DNA of 64,000 nt from Crambe crambe. Lineage: Eukaryota; Porifera; Demospongiae; Poecilosclerida; Crambeidae. The notes under the pieces were generated by a model. That model made no database searches. It worked only from the letters and a program-made list of their open reading frames with translations, and had not been told where the DNA came from. Shown one piece after another: positions 31,891-46,000 of the stretch (the stretch's first letter is position 1; each line of letters opens with the position of its first letter). The position numbers and the translations under genes are program-made. The stretch spans positions 3,224,001-3,288,000 of the forward strand of contig OZ004581.1 in NCBI GenBank assembly GCA_963924555.1, written 5' to 3'.

Positions 31891-33341
31891 ATTTGTTCAT
31901 GTGCCAGGAGCATTATTATAGTGTTAAAGGGAAAAAAAGTGGCTACTAATTGACTTCTAGCCTTTGTTCATTTATATTATTATTATGATTGTTAACCAGC
32001 ACCAATAGGTACCCATACCCTTCTTTGTTCAATTATGATTGTTAACCAACACCAAAACTCCCTTAATATTTGTATCCAGTATGAGTGGAGTGCTCAGTCC
32101 TTGTATGCTATGATAATCATGTATTACACTTGTTGAGGTTTGAATCAGCTATTCATTATTGGAGATTCTATTATAGCACAAATTAATTAGAAGCTGGCCA
32201 GACCAACAGGTTCCACTAGATACCCAAAATTCAGCCAGCTCAGGTCAGTCTGATATGTAGTTTACAAAATAGCTAATTGACCCTAATGATCCCTTTCTCC
32301 TCCTCTATATTAATACGTATCCCAAGACATTATTACTTTGTATGATGTAGCTAGCAGGGATTGTGGTTGCACACTTCTTCCTTTTGGAGGGTAATTCTTG
32401 TTCTCTGGATCCAATGACTGAGATCATAATACACAACCATAGAGTGTAGTATTTCCCTTTGTGTCTTTTTCAGAGTAGTGTCCTTTATTGGATGGAGTAG
32501 TGTTGATTAATTTCATTGAGAATAATGAATACACTGATGAGTGCAACTGCTGACAACAGGCTGCCTGAGGCTGGGTCCCAAGTGCATCATTATCATAATG
32601 GAGGTTGCGTTACACCGAGTGCTGGCCTAAAATAATAACATGAAGCTTACTTTGTATACTTCTTCTTTTGGAGCATATTATTGATTTCGATGCAGAGTAC
32701 AATGCATAGTGTCCTTATTAGAAGTTCCAGGTCCAATGACTGTTGTTGTATTCATGAATAATTCTACAGAATCATGAAGATAAACACTATGAAAAAATTT
32801 AATAGGAGATATCCTATCCTGAAACCTGAAGGAAACATGAAAATCATTAATTATAGGATACAAAAGGGCATGGCATGTTTCCTAGTATGAAATAATAATG
32901 CCATGCCCTTGCATACAAAAAGTATACTGTGTTTCCTTCAATTTTTTCATAGTGAAAGATGAAATATAATTATAGCATAATTTTAGAGCCTGGGCACTTG
33001 TCACAATATGTCATACCCAGGCTCTAAATAATGCAGAGCCGGGAGGTAAATTTTAGAGCCTGGGGACGAGGCTACATGCCGGGTCAAGGTTTTATAATAC
33101 TGGAATGGTGAGCATTAGCAGAATGAACCCCCAAATCTGAAGCTTACTTTTATATAAGTTGCAACAAAGTGTACATATAGTATAGCAGTATAAAAGTTGT
33201 GACAAAGACTGATAATGACTGACACTGAATTGTATTACAAAAATGAGGGAGTCGAGTATAAAATGTTTAGCAACAATAAAAAAAGGAAATAAAACTCCAT
33301 ATGGTATTATACGAAGGTCCATGTGTTATGTGGATGACGAT

Positions 33342-33392
<51 letters not shown>

Positions 33393-33443
33393 ATGTATAC
33401 ATGCGTGTGTATTTTTTTGGTGATAGAGAAGTCTGCAAGAGTT
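31891..33443. other. Intergenic: 3' flanks of convergent genes
   Basis: No gene supported. Contains a local duplication (TATTATTATGATTGTTAACC / CAATTATGATTGTTAACC near 31975-32048), a hairpin at about 32868-32925 (GGGCATGGCAT with ATGCCATGCCC), repeats of TTTTAGAGCCTGGG at 32981 and 33052, and a (GT)25 microsatellite at 33342-33391. The 3' end of the large minus-strand gene must lie here. Confidence 0.55.
33342..33391. repeat. (GT)n microsatellite
   Basis: About 25 GT units just beyond the stop codon of the large minus-strand gene, so probably within its 3' UTR as (AC)n. Confidence 0.85.
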
Positions 33444-34000
33444 TTAAGAAACCATGACGTCTTGTGGTCCTGCCACTGATTGGTAGACATGTTTTCCAAA
33501 TTGTTGGTATGCCCTGAGGAAAAGAAGAAGAAAGAAGAAAAACATGGTTACTGTAACTGTCACAAAAAGTTCTACCATTATCGGTTATCCTGTATAAGAA
33601 ATGGATTAAGGTTTTATAAGCTTTCTTCACACTTCAAACGCTTTCTACTATTATGCACGTTAGTAGGTGTGTGGCCATGAAAAGTGGTGGGTGTGGCTAG
33701 GAGAGTGAGATATGGCCACACAATGAAAAAAAAAAAAAGAGTAAACAATGACAATAACAAAAATAATAATACTTGGAACATACTTTGTTGGACTGGGAAT
33801 GCGTCTCAACTCCATGTCTATTCCAGTGGTCTCATCCACACTCCATGCCAGCCAAGAGTCAGGATAGAGTACAGAGTTCACCACTCTCACCAGCGAGCCC
33901 TTATTCAGGGTCATGTCCTTACTATCAGATGGGGTGTGGTCAACATCCACTCGGATGTAGAATGATTCAAACTCAAACTGATCTCGAATAGACTTGTACT
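33444..34000 (-). CDS. Exons 20-21 of the chimeric gene: MAGUK-type SH3 and C-terminus
   Basis: ESFYIRVDVD, LVRVVNSVLY and SWLAWSVDE match the SH3 that follows PDZ in MAGUK/CARMA/DLG5/ZO proteins (F-Y/F-I-R start, D-T/S-L-Y, W-L-A). In those proteins a guanylate-kinase-like domain follows. Here a strong acceptor (TTTTCCTCAG) joins a 70-nt last exon that ends after 22 codons, so that domain is absent. Confidence 0.72.
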
Positions 34001-37000
34001 CTGCAGAGAGTGATAAAATAATGATTAGACTATTGTATGCATATCATGAAGGTGGTTCACATGTCACAAGGAAAAAAAAATTAATGTGCTAGACCACGAT
34101 CAACCGACTCATGGTTCAAGGTCAATTTCTACGTAAGTGCCATGCATATATCACAAACAGACTAGCTAAGGACGGTCAGGAGCACGAAGACAGAACAAGC
34201 AAGATGCCAGAGATAACACTGTAGTAAGCCTCTAGAGGCTAGTGAAGAGAGCAACAAGAGACTTCAGTAAGCCCTCTAGGTCTGGAATTTGATACCTTAC
34301 CCGATATTTAGTGATAATTCTGTAGTTCACATTAAATTTTATCACAGAATTGACAGCTGATATTATGTATGATGATGCATGCAAATGTCTGACTTACTGG
34401 CAGCATTTTGGGTGACTTTCAACTGCAATGTGTCCTTGGCCTGGGCGATGATTTCAGAAGCTTCATAGTGACTCATTTCCACAGCACTGCGACCAGCAAT
34501 CTCCAATATCCGGTCACCGACTTGAAGCTCTTTTCTCCCTGCCTTCACTTCAGAGACGAACAGACCCACAATATTGCCTCCGATGAATTTAAAACCGAAT
34601 CCTTTGTCCGCAGCAGAGTAGCGGAGAGTCACACTCCGCTTAAATCTGTAGAGTCAGCATGTATAAATGAATAATTCAGCAGTGCAATACACCAGAACTG
34701 GCAATTTAAAAATAATTCATACACAGTGGGTCTTGCCTATAGATGTACTAAATTCTCTATTGTTTGCTCCTGATAGCCCCAACTTCCATTCATTTGGGTT
34801 GGTAAAGGGTAGTCAAATAAAAAAGCCAGACATTTACACCCGAGAGATATTGAACCTCTCAATGCAACAAAGGACGGTCTAAAAGTACCACATAATTTAT
34901 ACTCCAAAAGAGGACAACCTCTCTATAAAAGACAAAGGATGGGTACCAAATGTGTTGTACATTATATGTATCTTACCCTGATCCTTTCATGCTGAGAAGA
35001 TTAGAGACTTTCATGGTGATCGAGTCCACGAGGTGTTGCTCGCTCCTCCCGGTGGACACATCCAGGGAGCTGTACCCAATGGATGAGTTAATGGACGAGG
35101 TGGTGGGAGGCGGAGACACACGGGGAACGATGCGTACTGATGTCCCCTTCACTGCTTCCGTTTGAAGGAGTTCTGCGAAATCATCTGGTCCCTTACCACG
35201 AACAGGAACATCTCCAATCTAAAGCATAATAAATATTTTTACATACAATTTTATGTATGCTATAAAAGACATACGTACATAATTATATGTCAATGCATGT
35301 ATTATGTTATGTTAACATGTAGGTACATATACTGTACATACAAAACATACATGAAACATGCAGTGACACATGCATGTACACACATGCTCATGTATGTACA
35401 CACATGCTCATGCATGTAACATACATGTAGATATGCACACACTACAGATCAAATGTTATTGTACCTGTATGATTCTATCGCCAGCTTTAAATATGACACT
35501 GGTGGCATCACTTTGGGGAGGGTAGTCGTCAGTCACTTGGAACAGACACTCGTACTGAAGAGCACTGGCAACTGCAGGAAAAATACAGAAGATAATGCAC
35601 AGCATCAAAGTTTAAATAGTCATACTTAATGCTGTAGGACATATGTATGAACTCATTATATGAACTTACAAGTGTAGCCAGCTTCAGGATCAATGTTAAT
35701 GTTGACAGCAGAGCCATCAAAACTGGACATGTTCAATGAATAAAGTCCAGAAAGTGCTAAGCTGGCACTGTTTCTCCTAGCAACCTCTTGCTCGTAATCA
35801 TTATCTTTATCAAAGGACTGCAAAAAAAAAAAAAAAAAAAAAAAGTTCATTATGCAGTACATCACATTATTACTGTCCTATTTGGAGCACACCCTTCCAC
35901 TCCAATCTTACCATGGAAACAGCTGAGTCAGCAGCATCAGAATAAGTGGAGATGAGTATTCTTCTGGGGCCAGGGCCTCCTCTTCTGGTGGGTACCACAG
36001 GACGCAGGGGAGGCAATTGGTCATCCGTCTCTGCAATGGAGGTGCGACTGTGGATCTCCACAGGAAGAGACAACTCATCATCTGAATAGGAAGATTATTA
36101 TTAAAAATGCTGCATCACTATACCACTATGATGAACATACATACATGCTAATACATGTACATACATGCACTACACATATAATACAAGTAACAGCACATGT
36201 AAAGGATCAGTGAGCCATGAATACATGTATTACAATACATGTATTATGTAACAAACTACACATGTACATGCTAATACATACATGCTATAAATACCTATAA
36301 TATGTACTACACATGCAATATGCATGCACATTCTGTAAAGTCAACTAATTATCACATGAACACATTATTATGTAAGTACTATACATGCTATAGGTAATAC
36401 AGAACACTGTCAACCTTACCATCTCTGACGGACTGTGGCTGGCGTTGGAGCTTATTGGTTGAGCTGCGTCTTCTTTGACCCGTGGTCTCATTCAGCCCAC
36501 CACTGCTCTCCGGCTGCAAACCGGATGCCTTTTCTGGGTCTGGGGCGGGGACAGGACTGGCGGGTTGGATTGTGGGACTGGAGGGGACCTGTTGCTCCCT
36601 CTCCTCCTCAAACTTTGTGCGCTGGTCCATCTTGTGGATGCGAATAAGACGAGACATGATCTTCATTCCTCCATCTGGTGAATAATGATACAAATCTAAT
36701 AGTCTACTGTATCTTCATTGAAATTGAGAGGGGGCGTAATCCCTACATTGAGTGCTGGCTATTAATGTGTATCTATACTGCAATGGTATTATCAATTGTA
36801 TTCAATTTGACTGACCTTCAGCATCAGAAGAATTGTCAAGTCTACTGAGTGCCTTGCGCGCCTCCTTGCTGGCAAGCACTGACTGCTTGTCTTCATCGCT
36901 ACGTGGGGTGATCTCCAATAGGTCAACCAGCACCTGCAGAATCTCAGCCAGTTTGCTGTGGTTGTGCTCCTCACAAAGACTCTGTGCTTTACGCAGCTAC

Positions 37001-37079
<79 letters not shown>

Positions 37080-40000
37080 AAAATCAAGTATTGTACAGTT
37101 TGACTCCAATTCAAGGACCATATTTTAAATTGTGCCAAGTGCATTCTATATTCACATCAACTTCATATCAACAAGCAAGCAGCTGACCACGTACTGATTT
37201 CTTATTACTCACATACATACATACATACATACATACATACATACATACATACATACATACATACCTGTTCAGTATTGATTGACAACATGCTTGGCAACTG
37301 GAGAGTGGCAAAGACGAGTTCCTCAATGCCCAAGCGACAGGAACCCAAAAGCAGGTTATAAGAAGTCGATGGGATATTGTCATAATAACCAGACGAGTAT
37401 GCATTCCCCCCTATCCCACCTGTCCCTTCAGGTCCCATCCCTTCCATACTACCCCCCACCTCTGGGAAGTAGCTGGGAAAGTTCTGGACGAGGTACTGGA
37501 AGAGAAGGTCACTGTTATACTGGGCGTTGGCATAGTAGGTGAAGTCAGTCTGGGCAACCACTTGTCCGGAAGACATGATCACTTCAAGAGTCACATTCTC
37601 AGGAATATCGTGCTCTGGAAAAAAATATGAAGATGAATACCATGAACTGTGTACAATACAAATCATAACACTGTTCACATGAAAGCCACATGCATGGTTT
37701 TAGGTGAAACACCCACTATAGTTATGCTTCCAAGGAAAACAACACAATATCTAAAATATTTGGTATGAAATACGATTAATCCCCGACACCTCAGCTTTTT
37801 TTTTGTCCAAATTTTACCTCATCAGCAAAGCATATCACACAAATATACTATCACATGATGGGGGTAGTCCCACTTGTCAATTTTGAAGATGTGGTACATA
37901 CTTTAGTTTGGTTAATTAATGCAATTATTGACTCTGTTTTTGTAAGCTGCACTATAGGGTATTTTTTTGGTAGAGCTTGGTAAGAATTCCAGTAAAGCAA
38001 CCTTGACTAAGATAATGGTCTACCATAATTATGGTACATAATAATTATGTCATTGTATGCTTTAGATATCACCTCTGTGGACTAAATAATGCACACCTTA
38101 GCATATTGAATTTTTGAGGAGATCTTCACAGATATGCACACTACATGCTACATACATACATACATATTACGAAATACCGAGCTGCATGGGCTCGCAGACA
38201 CCTCTAGACTAGTTGCTTAGATGATTTAGGAACCATATGAATTGACGGAGACTTAGTTATTCCAGGAAAAACTTGATTCCAGCTAATGTAAACAATTATC
38301 AGGAACATAGCACATGGAACTTCCACAATATCATTGCCAAAGGAACCTACCCATACAGCTTATAATTGACTTGTGTATATAGATCGGCCAGACATACTTA
38401 TGTTACAATATGTACCATGATGACAGCTATCATGGGAATTTGACCATGTTGACAAATAAATACAAAGGCTATAGAAGCTGAAATAAGATGTTTAAATGTC
38501 CTGGTGTCAGGCAGGTAGAGCACTGCATGGCCAATAACCAAAGAGTTACATGTAAGTTGTTCAAATCTATCAGTGAAGTTTTTGCTTCAAAAGGTTAAGT
38601 ACTAGGATTGTATAAATCATGGTGACTATTTTGTCCAGTATCGCATCTCACATGATATTTCCTGTATGTATTTGATTTCAGCCTGGGTTAATATAATTAT
38701 TATTATTATTATAACCAACAATGGATAATATCACCACATCTGGAACCATAACTTCATCAGATCCATGAGGTCATGTGATCATGTGCACTTCCTGTTCTCA
38801 TATGGATTTTGTAATATAATCATACTTGGTAGTATATATAATTTGTGTACTTCCAGTTCTTAGAGGTGCATTGGTTGATATATATTATATATATATTATT
38901 TTTTTGCATAAAGCTATGCATGTTATTGAAAATTGGTGATGGCTCATCTAGTGGCCAAAATGGCTGAATGGTATACAGTGAAAATGCTGTACATTATAAT
39001 ATATACGTAGTACGTAGGTAATTGATTCTTACTTGGTATGATGGTCGTGAGAGTCATGGGGTTCTCCTCCAGGGCCTCCACTTGATGAATGTACTCCGGT
39101 CGCTGCTGAGAGTTGAAGCTCAGCCATTTCCTTCCCGGGGGAAGCTGTCCCCCGAACACGAGGGCAAGCTTACCACCACCCTGAAAGACAGACAGAGAAA
39201 GGGAGAGTTTGAAACACAACTAGTAATAACCAACTGTCCTCAAAACACAAGGGCAAGCTTAGCTTATCACAGGTCTGAAAGACAGATAGAGAAAAGACTT
39301 TAAAAACACTACTGGTAACTTCTACCCAAGACACAAGGGCAAGCTTATTTATCACCATCCTGACTTAGTAAGTTTTACTTTAATCACAAATGCATCATAA
39401 TGACCTCAAAAGGAAAGGTCACTTATGTACTGGATGTTCGCAATGTTGTCATATCCACTATGCCATCATAGCAACTAACCTTTTGAGACTATATTGTTAA
39501 CAACGAGGACATGCAAAGGTCATCTAGTTGTACTACAACACAGAACACTTCAGTTCCACTAATCACAATCGACCAGCTTCTTAAAACAGTGAAAATAAAC
39601 CACTCACACACACACGTCTAATTAAAGCTAAAGCATAATTCTAATCATGCAGTGTTCTTAGCCTAATGAGCAGAAAGAGAAATCGCGTGCCAACATCTTA
39701 ATCCCACCAAAAGCAACATGGAACTACACACAAAAGACTATGTAGATGTTCTCTAAATAGGGTGTAGCTTGAACCACAGAATATGGATGCTAATAAGAAC
39801 CATGCTAATTGGAAATTCTGGCTTCAATCCTTAGCCAGCTTGTGCTAATGCAAATCCCATATATGTACGTAACAAATCACTACATCCCATGTCACACAAC
39901 TGTCATCACCTCATTCCTGCAAGCACATCATTCATGCAAGCACATACACCCTCAGTTTCATCCCCAGCATATTATATCAGTCACATGATGAAGAGCCCCT

Positions 40001-43000
40001 TCCCCTCCTTCGAAATGTGCTTAATAATAATGCCAAATAAGTACATATCTCCTCCACTCCATATCATTAAAAAAAAAAAAAAAAAATCTACCTGTTTGAA
40101 ACCCTAGATGGCAATAGTTATGAGAACTGAAACACATACCTAGGCACCACTAAAGAGATCATAAAAGGAAGGAGATAACAGTTGTGAATGAGCAAGTCAC
40201 ACACTCATTATCCAATTAAGGTCCTATGAAACCTGAAACCTATCAAGCTTACTGTTACATGTATTACTAAAATTAATAGTAAATACGGAGCCAGCTTGCC
40301 CTACTGTCTCTTTTTTAATTCCAATTTATGGCGCACCTCAGGTTTAACATCACAACAGTATGGTATTAAACCTGAGGTAGTGATGTAAATTTACATATGT
40401 GACAGTCGAGGGTAGCTAGAAATCAAATGTTATCCACGTTTTAGTCAAAGTTTACTTTTGTCATGACTGATATGCTTTACAATAAAAATTTCTGCCTTTC
40501 GAACAAAAAGTAGAAAGCGTGAATAACGTTTGATTTCTACCCTCGACTGTCTATATTATAGAGAATGTTACGTGCACCATAAAAAATAGACTAATAATTA
40601 TTCTGAGTAGTTAAGAGCCACAACACGCACACTACATGCATGTATAAATGTGACGTAACACATAATTCAACAAGGATCATGACTTGACTGAGTGAGTGTC
40701 CATTAACAAACAGGTCATGCTATAGTACAATTCTGATAATTATCATAATCATGTCATTAAGGCATCATAACTGGAAAACCCAATTCTATAGTTGGGCATT
40801 AAATGGAATTATCCCTACTGTATAGGTGTGTACCATGAAAAATTTTTAAAATCATGTTCAATTGAACATGTACAAAAAATTAATACGCTGTACTTAAGAG
40901 TAAGCTGTAATGAGAAGATTATTTCCCCTTGAATCATCTATCATACTGGACACGTGTCATGACCATGACAACTAAAAATAATGTAATTCCAGTTGAAGGA
41001 CAAGATAGAGTGCATGGTATTTGAACTATCGGCAATGGCTACATGTGTTGCGTTACACACAAAGCCCACATTCGGCTCTAAGAGCATTCAGCAAAACATG
41101 AAACGCCATACATTAACACCAATACATGATCATATTAACAGCAGGTTTGTTTTGATACCAAACTGTATGAAATTCCATCCCTCAAAGCAGAAAAATATAT
41201 AGTGTTACTTCAATATGGAACTACTACATCAAAACATGTCCCACACTAAATGTCTATTAGAGTTCACTTGACATGTAGAACTAGCTGGCTGATATAACTC
41301 TTATAGATAAGCACAGTAGATTGAATGTCCATGGCATGGCATTTTCCGACTTTGCTGGACTTGCATGAATGGCAGAAAGATATGAGTTTTATTACGCACA
41401 TGGAACACTAATTAATAGAAGCTCTGCAAGCTAAACTCTGATATGTCTGAGACTATTTTAGAGTTCAAGTTTCTCACGCTCTTAATATATTTTTCCTATG
41501 GAGCTATGCCCTGTTTTGCCACACGTGTATTATGCAAGTCTGCAGAAGTCAGGAAATTTGGATCAATATGGATGAACGGCCCCCCACTCTTTAATCGCAT
41601 TCTTTTTTAATTCTTTTTTATTATAATTATATAAGAATACGCGAAATTAAAAAAGAATGCGATTAGAGAGTGGGGGCCGTTCATCCATATTGATCCAGAA
41701 ATTTCAGTGGACGTTCGATTGACTCTGCCATCGAAAATATGATCAAGAATCTTACAGCCTCATATGCGCATAGTATGTACCATCCATTGGACCTTTAAAA
41801 GATGGAATTTTAGCAGTTACATACTTGGAGAGTACAACTTTGCCACCCACAGTAAATTACAATACATAGACTTAGCCCTAGATAGAGCCTTGTACATAGA
41901 ACTGAAATCTGTAGATATGATATGTATCACCCCTAGACCTAAAGAGGAGAATTTTGGCACACAAGACAGTTACTTAAGAGCACAACCTTGCCATCCACAG
42001 TACACTAATGCATAAACTTACCCTTCCTACAATGCTCTGATTATAATAAGCATTATCTATTTGTAAGGGGGCACAAGTCTGGAGCACACAATGCAGTTAC
42101 TTATAAGTACAAAAACTTACCATAATCATTCATTTTTGTCATTAATTTTCTATGTAGCTAAAAATTATACTCACCTCAAGTGGGCTCTGGTCAGGATAGG
42201 TCTTCACCTCCAGTAGGGCTGGAATTCCCATAGTAATGAAGAAAATAATGATAAATAGATAAGTACTAGCTGAAAAATAGAGCTAGAATCACTCTAAAAG
42301 TGCTATTTCTCTATCTACAGCACTACACACTACAGTCAGTGTTTCTAAGTGACTGCCCTGGCAAAAATGAGCCACCTGTGACAGTCAGGCTGCCTATAAA
42401 CACTAGCATTATTCATATTGGAACTGCAACTAAGCTATTCTATAACAAGGTTATGCACTACAAAGGCTTCGCAACGCGTAAAGTCACGCATACCAGACCA
42501 CATACAAGGCAATACAGACACTATGGTAACAGTATACTGCTTATAGTGCAGCCTAATCGCTGCCAAATACTATTCATGACCAGTAGTTGACACTATTAAT
42601 TGCAACTACATGCAATGAATTCAGTTGTGGGAGCTTTGTAGAATGGAGCTGGTGCTTCAGGTCAGTTCTGTTGACACAAAGCCTCTAAAGAATGTTATGC
42701 AACTTACTTGCTACTGTAACAATATAATCCTTGGATATGCCCATGCAAGGCTACAAGGTTGTAGTGAAGCAAACTGCAGTGTTATTTACTAACTTGAATG
42801 TTGACATAATGTCCTCACATCTTCACTCTGACAGGATATTTGACAGGCTATCGTACCTAAAATAATACATTTTGGCCACCAGTCACTATACGAGTATTCC
42901 TGATAAATGGTCCCGATGAATCATGAAACATTACGGTGCAATTTCCTCTGAAGAGTGGAGATCTCTCTATTAAGGAAAATAAGGACAGAAATAGCCGGTC

Positions 43001-46000
43001 CCAAGTGTCCACTATATAGAGGTCGTTGTAACTGTTTTTCTATAATTCATTCTGTATACATACAGAGTGTGTGGGGATGGGACGGGGAAGGACTTTGGCT
43101 AGAATGCTCTTACCCAATATCCTGAATGTACTAATAGAGAAGTCATAATTATTGTTGATTTACAGTTATGCATGTTTGAGTGTAGTCACACAGTCCAATC
43201 ACGGAGTTCTAATTTGCGAGTTTGTAATGTCAACATGCAAGGCTCTCAAGACCACAGTCTACTCTTTGATATAGCAAGGTTGGTCTGCCCACCTGGCACT
43301 GGTTGCTAGAATCTCTTCACCTAGACTTGTGTTAATCAAGTGCACATTTCTACCCACAGGTGACTGTGAAGAAGTCTTCTCCCACTGATGTCACACAGGA
43401 GGTACCTGGATTCTTGCAATGGAGAGAGATGATTATTATTATAGCCGGCCAACAGATGTTATAAGCAAGAATCAGCTCCCGGCTGGCTAGAATACACATT
43501 TCTATTCCTATATGGTGAAATGTTCTATCTTCTCCAACTGACGTTATACAGGGAAGGGTACCTGCATGGATACTTGGAAAAACTATTATAGCCACTGCTA
43601 TAAGCATTTGTTTATAAGCAAGATACTGAGAATCGGCTCCAGGAAACACATTTCAAATGTTCCGACTGGAAATGCAAGAATGTATGCACGGGGAGGCGGG
43701 GTATCTGGGGTAGGTATCTGGATGTCATGGGGAGGGGGGTGGGGTAGGTACCTGGACATGATAATTACAAATAAACAGGATATGATATCAGGGGGAAAAA
43801 AAGGTTAGCATAATCATCTGCTGTCTGTATACATAAATTTCCTCGTCCATAGGAAATAGGTGTTAGGAAACGGATCCAGACTTCCTGACTCTTGCAGCTT
43901 ACACTTTAGGGGGTTAGGATTCTATTATTGTGTTGACTTAAGTTTCTGAGAGTTAAGGAAATGTATATGTATGTTCAAGTCAAGTCCCACGTACTGTAAT
44001 AGATCTTCAGCTGGGAGTTCCTGTTGTTCAAACCTAGACAGAAGTTGGGAGTAACTGCCTAGTTCCACCTACTATTGCAAAAGGGGAAGTTTTCAGGTGT
44101 GGTCAGGTTGAATTGTGCTTATGAAATCAAGTCCCACATGGTATCTATTGAATAGAAGCCTCTGACCACCTTAGTCCTTCACTACGTCATAATAGCAGTG
44201 ATCTTGCAACATAAAAATCCAGAACAGCAAAACCAAAATTTACATAATCTCCTTTCAAATGGCTCTGGAATTGGGTTATTTTGAAAGGAGGCTATGTAAA
44301 TTTTGGTTTTGCTGTTCTGGATTTGTGTATTGCAAGATCACTGCAATCTGCTGTACCTGAGAATACACACCAAACCTAGATCATGTAGGTAAGTGCTTGT
44401 TTAGGGTAATGGAGTTAAGTTGTAACTATCGGTGTACCCAAGCTCTAAATTCATGACCTTTCCAATATAAATGCAATATAAGCTCTTAATTCATAATAGC
44501 CCTCTCTAACAGGCAATATTGAGCTCTTAATTCATTCATTCCTGGCTATAGTCTGTATAACACAGTACGAGATTGCATATTTGCTAATTTTCTTTTTATT
44601 GAATTTGGATAATACTTTTAGCACATCAGGGGTGCGATCTTCAGGATTGTTGGTAATTGAATTCTTTTGAGAAACTACAATGATTAAATGCACTCAGGCA
44701 CTAATTGTAAACCTCTCCAAGCAAAACGTTCCATTATGCACCCAGTACACTAAATGTAGGGCAGGCCACCCTGTTTGGATATAGAACTTCAAAGAAAGTG
44801 GGCTGGGTCTATGGCATTTATATTCTCATGAATATACTTAAGGACCCTGTTTGAAAGTACGGAGACTCTGATGCATAATGGAGTTTGACAAGCAAAGAAT
44901 TCTGTACCTCATGCCCAAGTTGGCTCCTAGATTATTAAATTAAGGCTAAGTCCCCATGAGGTACGTATGCATATGTAACTATACAATCCTAATGTAATTT
45001 GCTGCTGGTGAATTGAAGAGAAGAAGCAGCAAGAGTGCATACCAGGGAATAAGGAAGTGGTTGGATTTCTCAGAGACCCATGGCAGTCAAATTCCGCAGC
45101 AAATTCAAGGAAAAAAGGAAAAAGGAAAATAGGAAAAGCTTCGAGCATGTGCACCCTCCAACCTAACACATGTCGAGCAGGCAGCAATGTGAACTAAAAA
45201 GTCTTTGTAAGCACTCAAAAGCCAATTCCATACATAAAACATGCACCGTAATTGGAATGTGGTATTCGCCTACATCTCTCTTGTGAACTCATCCCGAGAA
45301 TCGCTACTTTGTGATTTAAAACTATGCACGGCACTAATGAGTGGGAGGTGGGAGTTTATCAGGTAATTACCCAGAAGCCAATCAAGCAGGCTAAATATGT
45401 GCATGCCAAAAAAAAAAACATCAATTGGGAAATTAAATTATATACAGCTCAGCTTTTACACTTATGGTTTCATGTACTGAACAACATAAATTTCCCAATT
45501 AACAGGCTACAGTGAAACCTGCTTACTGGTGCATGGCTTTAGGTTGGGAGATGGTGGAGTGACCTCATTGGATTTCACTGTATTACTAGCATTAAGAAAT
45601 TTGGCAGTATCGAGTATGAATGAAGCATGTAAATGCAGAGTCTCCCCCTAGCTGTACTCTCAAACAGGGTCCTTAAGTATTATTCATGAACAATTAGTGC
45701 CATAGACCCAGCCCATTTTCTTTGAAGTTCTAACTATATCCAAACAAAAAGAATTTAACTGCACAAAAAGGTATGTTCCACACCAGTAAAGCAGTACACT
45801 AATGACATCACCTTGCATCACTTGGCACATAATCTGATTCACTGAAAGCAAAGCTTCCTCAAGTATCTTTATGAAAATAGCCTTTTCCCTGGGAATGTTG
45901 TATGTACGAAAACAGCACTAAGAGTAAGACTTCATTGAATACACACAATGAATCGCCAACTGATAGTAATTTGATGAAGGAGAGACCACGCTGATGGCCA

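Noticed and set aside
33243-33630. Frames with long Cys-Val or His-Thr runs
   Set aside because: Products of the (GT)n microsatellite. Only 33444-33513 is coding, in a different frame.
33307-33630. Guanylate-kinase domain downstream of the SH3
   Set aside because: No P-loop-like or GK-like sequence was found after 33513 on the minus strand; the in-phase last exon stops within 23 codons.
36388-36693. Three plus-strand frames over exon 14
   Set aside because: The minus-strand exon is in phase with its neighbours; the plus frames are its antisense.
38500-38580. Functional tRNA gene
   Set aside because: B-box is degenerate and the acceptor stem does not pair; at most a SINE remnant.
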